Position numbers and translations under genes: made by a program. A stretch of 9,698 nucleotides of DNA from Rhodospirillaceae bacterium (GTDB lineage Bacteria; Pseudomonadota; Alphaproteobacteria; Rhodospirillales; 2-02-FULL-58-16): the NCBI GenBank assembly GCA_013349695.1, contig DUZD01000087.1, positions 1 to 9,698 on the forward strand. The letters run 5' to 3'. How positions within the stretch are numbered: position 1 is the first letter of the stretch; every line of letters starts with the position of its first letter. Shown piece by piece: positions 1 to 8,377 of the stretch. Below the pieces are notes generated by a model that saw nothing but the letters and a program-made list of their open reading frames with translations, did no database searches and was not told the DNA's origin.

Positions 1-118
1 CCGCGAGGAGTTCGGCCATTGGGAGGGCGACCTCATGCAGTTCCGCACCCAACGTGGCAATCTGCTCACACTCTGCGAGAGGAAAACCCGCTTCTCCATC
101 GCCGCCCCCTTGGCGTAA
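1..118 (+). mobile_element. IS30-family transposase remnant, cut by the window edge
   Basis: Read in frame from base 2, this stretch encodes 38 residues followed by a TAA stop at 116-118. The segments REEFGHWEGDLM and LLTLCERKTRF closely match the start of the DDE catalytic domain of IS30-family transposases. The Asp of WEGDL is the first catalytic acid of that family. In intact members the chain continues for well over 100 residues past the TRF motif, through the other two catalytic acids. Here it stops seven residues after TRF, and the DNA that follows is AT-rich with no recognisable continuation in any frame. It is therefore a dead remnant, at least at its 3' end; the upstream half lies outside the window. 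No terminal inverted repeat or target duplication could be identified. Confidence 0.8.
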
Positions 119-435
119 GGACCGTCCCCGTCGCAAAGTTATATTATTCAATCGCATATTGTCGATTGCCAAGCTTGACATCCTACGTTCTCGCTGCTTT
201 AGCCTGCAATAGGCTTCCTTGGAATGACCGCTTTTGGCTAATTTTCCCCGTTCCGCCGGCAACAATTTTTTTATTTTTTAGTCAGAGGACACTATACGCA
301 TTTAAAATTCCTATTTGTTGTCTTTTGTAAGAAATTTGATGAAAACCACGGGTGCAAGGCATCTCATCGATGCTTCTCTTTGCTCTCGCGGACGGCGTTA
401 TGATCGGCCATTCCCCGAACGATCGATGCGCCCGC
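119..435. other. Gene-free AT-rich spacer beside the IS30 remnant
   Basis: This stretch of about 317 bp holds no convincing gene on either strand. It is visibly richer in A and T than the flanking genes, including a T7-A-T6 run at 266-279. A TTGACA hexamer at 175-180 resembles a -35 box, but the hexamer 17 bp downstream (TTTAGC) is a poor -10 and no coding region follows. A small hairpin, GCATC-5 nt-GATGC at 359-373, is the only stem near the 3' end of the aminotransferase gene. It lacks a T-run on the minus strand, so it is not a clear terminator. The region most likely represents decayed insertion-element or other non-coding DNA. Confidence 0.5.
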
Positions 436-1638
436 CTATTTCAGCGCCGCCGTCGCCCGCTGGATACGATGGCAGGCCTCTTCCAGGAGTTCCGTCGAGG
501 TGGCGTAGGAGACGCGGAAATGCGGCGAAAACCCGAAAGCGGTTCCGGGCACCGCCGCCACCCCCTGCTCTTCCAGAAAGTAGGCGACTATATCCTCGTC
601 CGTCGCGATGCGCTTGCCGCCGGGAGTGCTCTTGCCGATCAACTCGCGGCAAGAAGGGTAGACGTAAAATGCCCCCTCGGGCGTCGGGCAGACGAGGCCG
701 CTGGCCTGGTTCAACAGGGCGACGACCAGATCCCGGCGTTCCTTGAAGACGGCGTTGTTGGCGGCGATGAAATCCTGCGGACCGGTCAACGCCGCCGCCG
801 CCGCCGCCTGGCTGATCGACGAGGTATGGGTGGTGCTTTGCGACTGCACCTTGTTCATGGCCTTGATCAGCTCGGCCGGACCGGCGGCGTAGCCCACACG
901 CCATCCGGTCATGCAATAGGCCTTGGAGACGCCGTTAATGGTCAGGGTGCGGCCGATCAGCGCTGGCTCGACCTGGGCCGGGGTGACGAACTCGAATCCG
1001 TCGTAGACGATATGCTCGTAAATGTCGTCGGTCAGCACCCAGACCTGGGGGTGTCGCAGCAAAACGTCGGTGATCGCCTTCATTTCGGCGCCCGTATAGG
1101 CGGCGCCGGTGGGGTTGGAGGGCGAGTTGAGGATCAGCCACTTGCTCTTCGCGGTGATCGCCCGCTCTAGATCCTCGGGCTTGAGTTTGAAATCCGCTTC
1201 CGCCGGGCAGTCGACGATAACCGGCGTGCTTTCGGCCAAAAGGGCGATGTCCGGATAGGAAACCCAGTAAGGCGCCGGGATGATGACCTCGTCGCCGGGA
1301 TCGAGGGTTGCCATCAGGGCGTTGTAAATGGTCTGCTTGCCGCCGCATCCCACCGTCACCTGCTCGGGCGTGTAGTCCAGTCCGTTGTCGCGTTTGAACT
1401 TGCCGCAAATGGCTTGGCGCAGCTTGGGCGTGCCGGCGACGGCCGTGTAGCGGGTCTCGCCCCGGTCCATGGCTGCCTTGGCCGCCTCCTTGATGTGATC
1501 GGGGGTTTCGAAATCGGGCTCGCCGGCGCCGAGGCCGATGACGTCGTGGCCTTGCGCCTTGAGCTCTCTCGCCATGGTGCTGACGGCCAGGGTCGCCGAC
1601 GGTTTGATGCGGCCGAGTCGCTGGGCGATGAAGGGCAT
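436..1638 (-). CDS. aspB: Class I PLP-dependent aminotransferase, aspartate aminotransferase type
   Basis: Likely aspartate aminotransferase, a cytosolic enzyme moving the amino group between aspartate and 2-oxoglutarate with pyridoxal phosphate. The 400-residue length is usual for the bacterial prokaryotic-type (subgroup I-gamma) enzymes. Visible motifs are GAGEPDFETPDHI near residues 37-49, the NSPSNPTG loop at 171-178, TDDIYEH at 203-209 (Asp204 and Tyr207 contact the cofactor), SKAYCMTGWRVGY with the Schiff-base Lys239, and FRVSYA with Arg375 for the substrate alpha-carboxylate. The ATG at 1638 is chosen because MPFIAQRL is where this family normally begins and GGAAAA lies just upstream; an in-frame ATG at 1704 would add 22 unconserved residues. 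It lies 168 bp downstream of greA on the same strand with no clear promoter of its own, so cotranscription is possible. Exact substrate range among aspartate, tyrosine or prephenate cannot be settled from sequence alone. Confidence 0.9.
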   Translation of the reverse strand: MPFIAQRLGRIKPSATLAVSTMARELKAQGHDVIGLGAGEPDFETPDHIKEAAKAAMDRGETRYTAVAGTPKLRQAICGKFKRDNGLDYTPEQVTVGCGGKQTIYNALMATLDPGDEVIIPAPYWVSYPDIALLAESTPVIVDCPAEADFKLKPEDLERAITAKSKWLILNSPSNPTGAAYTGAEMKAITDVLLRHPQVWVLTDDIYEHIVYDGFEFVTPAQVEPALIGRTLTINGVSKAYCMTGWRVGYAAGPAELIKAMNKVQSQSTTHTSSISQAAAAAALTGPQDFIAANNAVFKERRDLVVALLNQASGLVCPTPEGAFYVYPSCRELIGKSTPGGKRIATDEDIVAYFLEEQGVAAVPGTAFGFSPHFRVSYATSTELLEEACHRIQRATAALK

Positions 1639-1806
1639 TGATTTTCCATCGTTTTGGTTGACGGGAGTTGAACGCAGACTAAGCCCGCCAAAAACTCCTG
1701 GCAACCGGCAAAGAAGGGATGGTTTGGCAATGTCGGCTTCCGTGAAAAACGTTACCGGGCGCGAGGGATTTTATTTTTAAGATGAACGAAAGCGGCGGAA
1801 CAGCCG

Positions 1807-2280
1807 TTAGAGATAACCGACCTTGACGATCTCGTAAAATTTCAAGCCGCGAGGCGTGGTCACTTCAACGGAATCGCCCAGGGATTTGCCGATCAGGGCG
1901 CGGGCCAATGGCGAGGTAACCGACAGCCGGCCGGAATCGATGTCGGATTCGTGGGAACCGACGATCTGATAGGTCGTTTCCTCGTCGGTATCCTCGTCGG
2001 CCAGCAACACGGTGGCGCCGAAACGGACCACGTCGCCGGAAAGTTTTGTGGTGTCGATAACTTCGGCGCGGCTGACGAGGTCATCAAGTTCAGCCAGCCG
2101 TCCCTCGATGAAACTCTGGCGCTCGCGGGCGGCGTGGTATTCGGCATTTTCCTTAAGATCCCCGTGTTCACGGGCGGCGGCGATGGCGCGGATGATCCGC
2201 GGACGTTCTTCACTCATCAGCCTCTTGCGTTCTTCTTCCAGTCGGCCCAAGCCTTCCGGAGTCATGGGGATTTTTTCCAT
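1807..2280 (-). CDS. greA: Transcription elongation factor GreA
   Basis: GreA enters the secondary channel of backtracked RNA polymerase and stimulates cleavage of the 3' end of the RNA so elongation can resume. The 157-residue length is standard. The N-terminal coiled coil spans about residues 1-75 and carries the signature GDLKENAEYHAA at 40-51, including the tip acids Asp41 and Glu44. The C-terminal FKBP-like domain follows, with the family-typical YQIVGSHESD (104-113) and SPLARALIGK (123-132). The start at 2280 gives the normal N terminus MEKIPMTPEG, and GGAAG lies about 8 nt upstream; longer in-frame starts reach back to 2421 and would overlap carB. It lies 97 bp downstream of carB on the same strand, an order I recall as common in alphaproteobacteria. 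The gap contains a possible promoter and an 8-bp inverted repeat. Confidence 0.97.
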   Translation of the reverse strand: MEKIPMTPEGLGRLEEERKRLMSEERPRIIRAIAAAREHGDLKENAEYHAARERQSFIEGRLAELDDLVSRAEVIDTTKLSGDVVRFGATVLLADEDTDEETTYQIVGSHESDIDSGRLSVTSPLARALIGKSLGDSVEVTTPRGLKFYEIVKVGYL

Positions 2281-2310
2281 GGCCAGAACTTCCGGTTTTT
2301 CCCATGCCAA

Positions 2311-2343
2311 GCACATCCCCATTCGTTCGCGGCAAGGATGTGC
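2311..2343 (-). promoter_or_regulatory. Inverted repeat in the greA leader
   Basis: A perfect 8-bp inverted repeat, GCACATCC and GGATGTGC, flanks a 17-nt loop. It lies about 30 nt upstream of the greA start and would form a stem-loop in the greA leader or a carB-greA readthrough RNA. On the minus strand the seven-T tract lies before the stem, not after it, so it does not have the form of an intrinsic terminator in the greA direction. A protein-binding site or an RNA structure affecting greA expression are both possible. The function is not known. Confidence 0.4.
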
Positions 2344-2377
2344 AAAAAAAGCGGCGGGAAAGATTACAAAAAAATAT

Positions 2378-5638
<3,261 letters not shown>

Positions 5639-5665
5639 GGGCGGGCTCGCAATCCGGCGGCGTAT

Positions 5666-5677
5666 GAAATATATTTC
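5666..5677. promoter_or_regulatory. 12-bp palindrome between divergent carB and antitoxin starts, possible shared promoter/operator
   Basis: GAAATATATTTC is a perfect 12-bp palindrome in the 44-bp gap between the carB start (5638) and the antitoxin start (5683). On either strand it contains TATATT, a four-of-six match to the -10 consensus. For the antitoxin that -10 (5670-5675) would place the RNA start about at the ATG, which fits the absence of a Shine-Dalgarno sequence there and suggests a leaderless message. For carB it would give a leader of about 23 nt. The -35 matches are poor in both directions. Palindromes at this position in type II toxin-antitoxin operons are commonly bound by the antitoxin or the complex; that role is inferred here. 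Confidence 0.45.
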
Positions 5678-5682
5678 GCCCC

Positions 5683-5907
5683 ATGACCAAGCTGCTCGAC
5701 AAAGCCATCGAACAGGCGCGCAAATTGCCACCCGAGGACCAGGACGCCCTCGGCGCGATCATCCTCGATGAGATCGCCGACGAGGCGCGCTGGGCGAGGA
5801 GGTTCGCCGAAACCCAGGACCAGCTCGACCGCTGGGCCGACGAGGTACGGGAGGAGATCGAGTCGGGAAAGACGTTTCCCCTTGATTTCGATCGCCGGGG
5901 GAAATGA
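5683..5907 (+). CDS. Antitoxin of a RelE/ParE-type type II toxin-antitoxin pair
   Basis: A 74-residue acidic, mostly helical protein starting MTKLLDKAIEQARKLPPEDQ. It is placed and sized like the antitoxin that binds and silences a RelE/ParE-type toxin. The opening pattern (a short amphipathic helix, then LPPEDQDALGAIILDEIADE) and the ending GKTFPLDFDRR resemble a small antitoxin family usually found directly upstream of such toxins; I cannot name it with certainty. No ribbon-helix-helix or helix-turn-helix motif is obvious. Its TGA overlaps the toxin ATG in the four bases ATGA (5904-5907), which suggests translational coupling. No Shine-Dalgarno sequence precedes the ATG, but a TATATT -10-like box ends 7 bp upstream. 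It points opposite to carA and carB. Confidence 0.8.
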   Translation: MTKLLDKAIEQARKLPPEDQDALGAIILDEIADEARWARRFAETQDQLDRWADEVREEIESGKTFPLDFDRRGK

Positions 5908-6173
5908 AGTCCGAAACGCTGAAGCAGTTCTGGGACTGCTTCAGCGCGCTTCCGGCGGATGCACGGAGACTCGCCCAGGAAGCGTTTACGATCTGGCAAC
6001 GAAACGAGCGGCACCCTAGCCTCCATTTCAAGCGCGTGCACCCGGCCAAACCCCTTTACTCGATCCGCGTCGGACACCGCTGGCGCGCCCTGGGGTATCG
6101 GCGGGACGACACGATGATCTGGTTCTGGATCGGCTCCCACGCCGAATACGACAAGATCATCCGCCGCTATTGA
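5904..6173 (+). CDS. RelE/ParE-family toxin
   Basis: An 89-residue basic protein with the layout of the RelE/ParE fold: an N-terminal helical hairpin (about 1-33), then beta strands carrying HPSLHFKRVHP (37-47), YSIRVGHRWRALGYR (52-66) and MIWFWIGSHAEYDKII (71-86). The segments FKRV, SIRVG.RWRALG and WFWIGSHAEYDKI are strongly typical of small toxins in this superfamily. Family members either cut mRNA on the ribosome or poison gyrase; sequence alone does not tell which applies. Candidate functional residues are Arg55, Arg61, His79 and Tyr82. The start overlaps the antitoxin stop, with GGGGGAA just upstream as a ribosome site. The gene appears intact, with no frameshift or early stop. It ends 67 bp from the carA stop codon, tail to tail. 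Confidence 0.88.
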   Translation: MKSETLKQFWDCFSALPADARRLAQEAFTIWQRNERHPSLHFKRVHPAKPLYSIRVGHRWRALGYRRDDTMIWFWIGSHAEYDKIIRRY

Positions 6174-6210
6174 GGGGACCGGGCAATATTTCTAGCAAGT
6201 TCCTTTTTTT
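6174..6210 (+). terminator. Possible intrinsic terminator of the toxin-antitoxin operon
   Basis: Directly after the toxin stop, GGGGAC (6174-6179) can pair with GTTCCT (6199-6204) using two G-U wobbles, over a 19-nt loop. A run of seven T follows at 6204-6210. The long T-run and the position are as expected for an intrinsic terminator reading rightward, but the stem is weak. On the minus strand there is no matching T-run, so it would not obviously stop carA transcription heading toward carB. Confidence 0.4.
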
Positions 6211-6240
6211 ATGCCCCTTCAATTTGATACTAAACAGCAT

Positions 6241-7479
6241 TCACTTCCCCCCCTCCATCATCTCGACGAATCGCTCGAACAGGTAATGACTGTCCTGTGG
6301 TCCCGGCGAGGCCTCGGGGTGGTACTGGACCGAGAACACCGGCTTGCCTTCGGCCCGCAGACCCTCCAGGGTCCCGTCGAACAGCGAGGTATGGGTCTCG
6401 ACGACGCCGTCGGGAAGGCTGTCGCGGTCGACCACGAAGCCGTGGTTCTGCGAGGTGATCTCCACCTTGCCGGTGGCGAGGTCCTTGACCGGCTGATTGG
6501 CTCCCCTGTGCCCCATGTGCATCTTGGATGTTTTCGCCCCCAGCGCCAGGGCCAGCATCTGGTGGCCCAAACAGATGCCGAACACCGGCAAGCCCCCGGC
6601 GAGCACGCCTTCGATCATCGGCACCGCGTACTCGCCCGTCGCCGCAGGGTCGCCGGGGCCGTTCGACAGGAACACGCCGTCGGGTTGCAAGGCCAGCACC
6701 TCTTCGGCCATCGCCGCGGCCGGCACCACGGTGACCCGGCAACCGGCGGAGGCCAGGCACCTCAAGATATTGCGTTTGGCGCCATAATCGACGGCGACGA
6801 CGTGAAATCTCGGCGCCTCCTGGCGCCCATATCCGGCCCGCAATGACCATTCGGTCTCGTCCCAGGCATAAGTCCGGGCGCAGGTGACATCCTTCGCCAG
6901 GTCCATGCCTTCGAGGCCCGGCCAGGACCGGGCCATGCGGCCGAGGGCCTCGATATCGATGCCATCCCCGGCGGCGTGCGCCAAAGCGCCGTTGGGAGCG
7001 CCGCCGTCGCGAACGCGCCGGGTCAGCCGGCGGGTGTCGATCCCGGTGACGGCGACCAGATGCATGGATTTCAACCATTCGTCCAGGTGCCCGGCGGCTC
7101 GCCAGTTGGCCGGGCCGGTGATATCGGCGCGCAAGACGCAGCCGCGCACGGCCGGAGTCGTTGTTTCAATGTCCTCCCCATTGACGCCGACGTTGCCGAC
7201 GTGCGGGAAGGTGAAGGTGATGATCTGCCCGGCGTAGGACGGATCGGTGAGGGTCTCTTGATAGCCGGTAATGGCGGTGTTGAAGCAGACCTCGCCGACC
7301 GCCACGCCGGGGGCTCCGGCGCCGCGCCCCCAAAAAACCGATCCGTCCGCCAATACCAGCGCCGCGTTGGCTCCGGATGGTTTGGCGGCGAACAGCGCGG
7401 GGGAAGCGGCGGGGTCGGGCGTCAAACGGCGCATCCTCTGCTTTCGCGCTGGCGCGAGCGCCGCGGCGGCGGCATTCAT
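6241..7479 (-). CDS. carA: Carbamoyl-phosphate synthase small subunit (glutamine amidotransferase)
   Basis: CarA hydrolyses glutamine and passes ammonia through a tunnel to CarB. Counting from 7479 (412 residues), the N-terminal CarA-specific domain covers about 37-190, with LVLADGSVFWGRG, GEVCFNTAITGYQE and SYAGQIITFTFPHVGN. The class I glutamine amidotransferase domain covers about 225-410. It shows FLSNGPGDP (270-278), the nucleophile elbow FGICLGHQ with Cys303, and VQYHPEASPGP with His387 and Glu389 completing the triad. All catalytic residues are present. The start is uncertain. ATG at 7479 has no good ribosome site and adds an Ala-rich leader of 15 residues; ATG at 7434 gives 397 residues, with AGAGG directly abutting it. 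A good promoter lies about 70 bp upstream. The gene is intact, but its partner carB lies beyond a toxin-antitoxin pair on the opposite strand. Confidence 0.97.
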   Translation of the reverse strand: MNAAAAALAPARKQRMRRLTPDPAASPALFAAKPSGANAALVLADGSVFWGRGAGAPGVAVGEVCFNTAITGYQETLTDPSYAGQIITFTFPHVGNVGVNGEDIETTTPAVRGCVLRADITGPANWRAAGHLDEWLKSMHLVAVTGIDTRRLTRRVRDGGAPNGALAHAAGDGIDIEALGRMARSWPGLEGMDLAKDVTCARTYAWDETEWSLRAGYGRQEAPRFHVVAVDYGAKRNILRCLASAGCRVTVVPAAAMAEEVLALQPDGVFLSNGPGDPAATGEYAVPMIEGVLAGGLPVFGICLGHQMLALALGAKTSKMHMGHRGANQPVKDLATGKVEITSQNHGFVVDRDSLPDGVVETHTSLFDGTLEGLRAEGKPVFSVQYHPEASPGPQDSHYLFERFVEMMEGGK

Positions 7480-7556
7480 CCGGCGCCATTACGGGGTCGC
7501 GCGCCGGCGGGCGCCCGGATATGGGGCATAAGTTTCAAAATGTTGGCTGGAACGTT

Positions 7557-7585
7557 TTCATAAGCAAAAGACGTGCCGCCGTCAA
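7557..7585 (-). promoter_or_regulatory. Likely sigma-70 promoter of carA
   Basis: On the minus strand, TTGACG (7585-7580) and TATGAA (7562-7557) are separated by exactly 17 bp, matching five and four of six consensus bases. Transcription would start near 7550, giving an untranslated leader of about 70 nt to the ATG at 7479 or about 115 nt to the ATG at 7434. It lies in the carA-yqeY divergent gap. No attenuator-like hairpin with a T-run is evident in the leader. Confidence 0.5.
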
Positions 7586-7704
7586 GATTTCATTCTCATA
7601 AAAATATTTATATATTTCAATGGGTTATTTTATTCCAAGAATTTGCCTTATGCGCTGTTTTTCGCTAACGTCGGCGGTTCCCGAAAAATTCCCATGGATG
7701 CTCC

Positions 7705-8160
7705 ATGCTCCGCGACCGTATCGATGACGCCTTGAAAGACGCCATGTTGGCCAAAAGCCAGGAGGTGGTTGCCGCCTTGCGGCTGATCCTGGCGGCGCTC
7801 AAGGACCGCGACATCGCCGCCCGCGCCAAAGGCAACCTGGAAGGGATCGGCGATGACGAGATTCTCGCCTTGTTGCAATCGATGATCAAGCAGCGTAGCG
7901 AAAGCATTGAAATGTACGAAAAAGGCGGCCGCCTCGATCTGGCCGAGCGCGAGACGAAGGAAATCGCCACCATCGAGCAATTCCTGCCCGAGCAAATCGC
8001 CGATGACGAACTGGTCGATGCGATCACCTCGGTGATCATCGAAGAGAAAGGCAAAACCCTCAAGGACATGGGGCGGGTCATGGCCGCCTTGAAGGAGCGC
8101 TACACCGGACGCATGGACTTCGCCAAGGCCAGCGCCGTGGTCAAGAAACAGCTGAGTTGA
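7705..8160 (+). CDS. yqeY: GatB/YqeY domain-containing protein
   Basis: A 151-residue stand-alone YqeY protein. The family is related to the C-terminal tail domain of GatB, the tRNA-dependent amidotransferase subunit that contacts tRNA. The role of the free-standing form is not established. Family signatures are clear: KDAMLAKSQEVVAALRLILAALKD across residues 11-34, IKQRSESIEMYEKGGRLDLAE (61-81), IATIEQFLPEQ (87-97) and LKDMGRVMAALKERYTGRMD (109-128). The length is normal and the fold is expected to be all helical and cytosolic. The ATG at 7705 matches the usual MLRDRI start; a weak GGA lies about 8 nt upstream. It is divergent from carA, with an AT-rich block at 7596-7635 between them that probably holds its promoter. 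It precedes dnaG by 217 bp, an order I recall as common in alphaproteobacteria. Confidence 0.95.
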   Translation: MLRDRIDDALKDAMLAKSQEVVAALRLILAALKDRDIAARAKGNLEGIGDDEILALLQSMIKQRSESIEMYEKGGRLDLAERETKEIATIEQFLPEQIADDELVDAITSVIIEEKGKTLKDMGRVMAALKERYTGRMDFAKASAVVKKQLS

Positions 8161-8178
8161 ACGGCGCCTTGGCGAAGC

Positions 8179-8217
8179 CGCCGAGCGCCCCGGCAAGGTG
8201 CCTTACGCGGCGTTTTT
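8179..8217 (+). terminator. Weak terminator-like structure after yqeY
   Basis: CGCCG (8179-8183) can pair with CGGCG (8208-8212), which is followed directly by five T (8213-8217). A smaller hairpin, GGCA-AGG-TGCC (8192-8202), nests in the loop. The stem is only 5 bp with a long loop, so termination would be inefficient at best and readthrough into dnaG is likely. Confidence 0.22.
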
Positions 8218-8276
8218 CGGTCCTGGGATCTGGGGATAGCCCGGCACTCCGGGGGATATCCCTCGACGATCCGCGA

Positions 8277-8305
8277 TTGGCCCGGTTCGGCGGCATGGTT
8301 AATAT
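8277..8305 (+). promoter_or_regulatory. Possible dnaG promoter
   Basis: TTGGCC (8277-8282) and TAATAT (8300-8305) are separated by 17 bp, and each matches four of six consensus bases. A transcript would begin near 8312, with a leader of about 65 nt before the dnaG ATG. A 10-bp palindrome, GGGATATCCC (8253-8262), lies just upstream of the -35. The match is modest and could be chance. Confidence 0.3.
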
Positions 8306-8377
8306 GGTTGACGTCCGGCGGTTCCGCCCCGGCCGGCAACCGAGGCTTGAACACGGGTCATATCCGAGACGGAGCAG

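Noticed and set aside
175..203. TTGACA with TTTAGC 17 bp downstream as a promoter
   Set aside because: The -35 is perfect, but the -10 is poor and nothing downstream on the plus strand is a credible gene.
119..435. A possible tRNA, small RNA or CRISPR in the AT-rich spacer
   Set aside because: I saw no cloverleaf, repeated unit or strong hairpin with a T-run downstream. The A/T runs alone are not evidence.
352..1170. A 272-codon open frame on the plus strand
   Set aside because: It is antisense to the aminotransferase gene and encodes no recognisable protein. It also starts in the AT-rich spacer without a ribosome site.
1664..1698. Inverted repeat GGAGTT/AACTCC upstream of the aminotransferase
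   Set aside because: A 6-bp stem with a 23-nt loop is expected by chance at this scale, and no T-run or promoter is associated with it.
8253..8262. GGGATATCCC palindrome upstream of dnaG as an operator
   Set aside because: A single 10-bp palindrome with no second copy or known regulator is too little to call; it is noted only beside the possible dnaG promoter.
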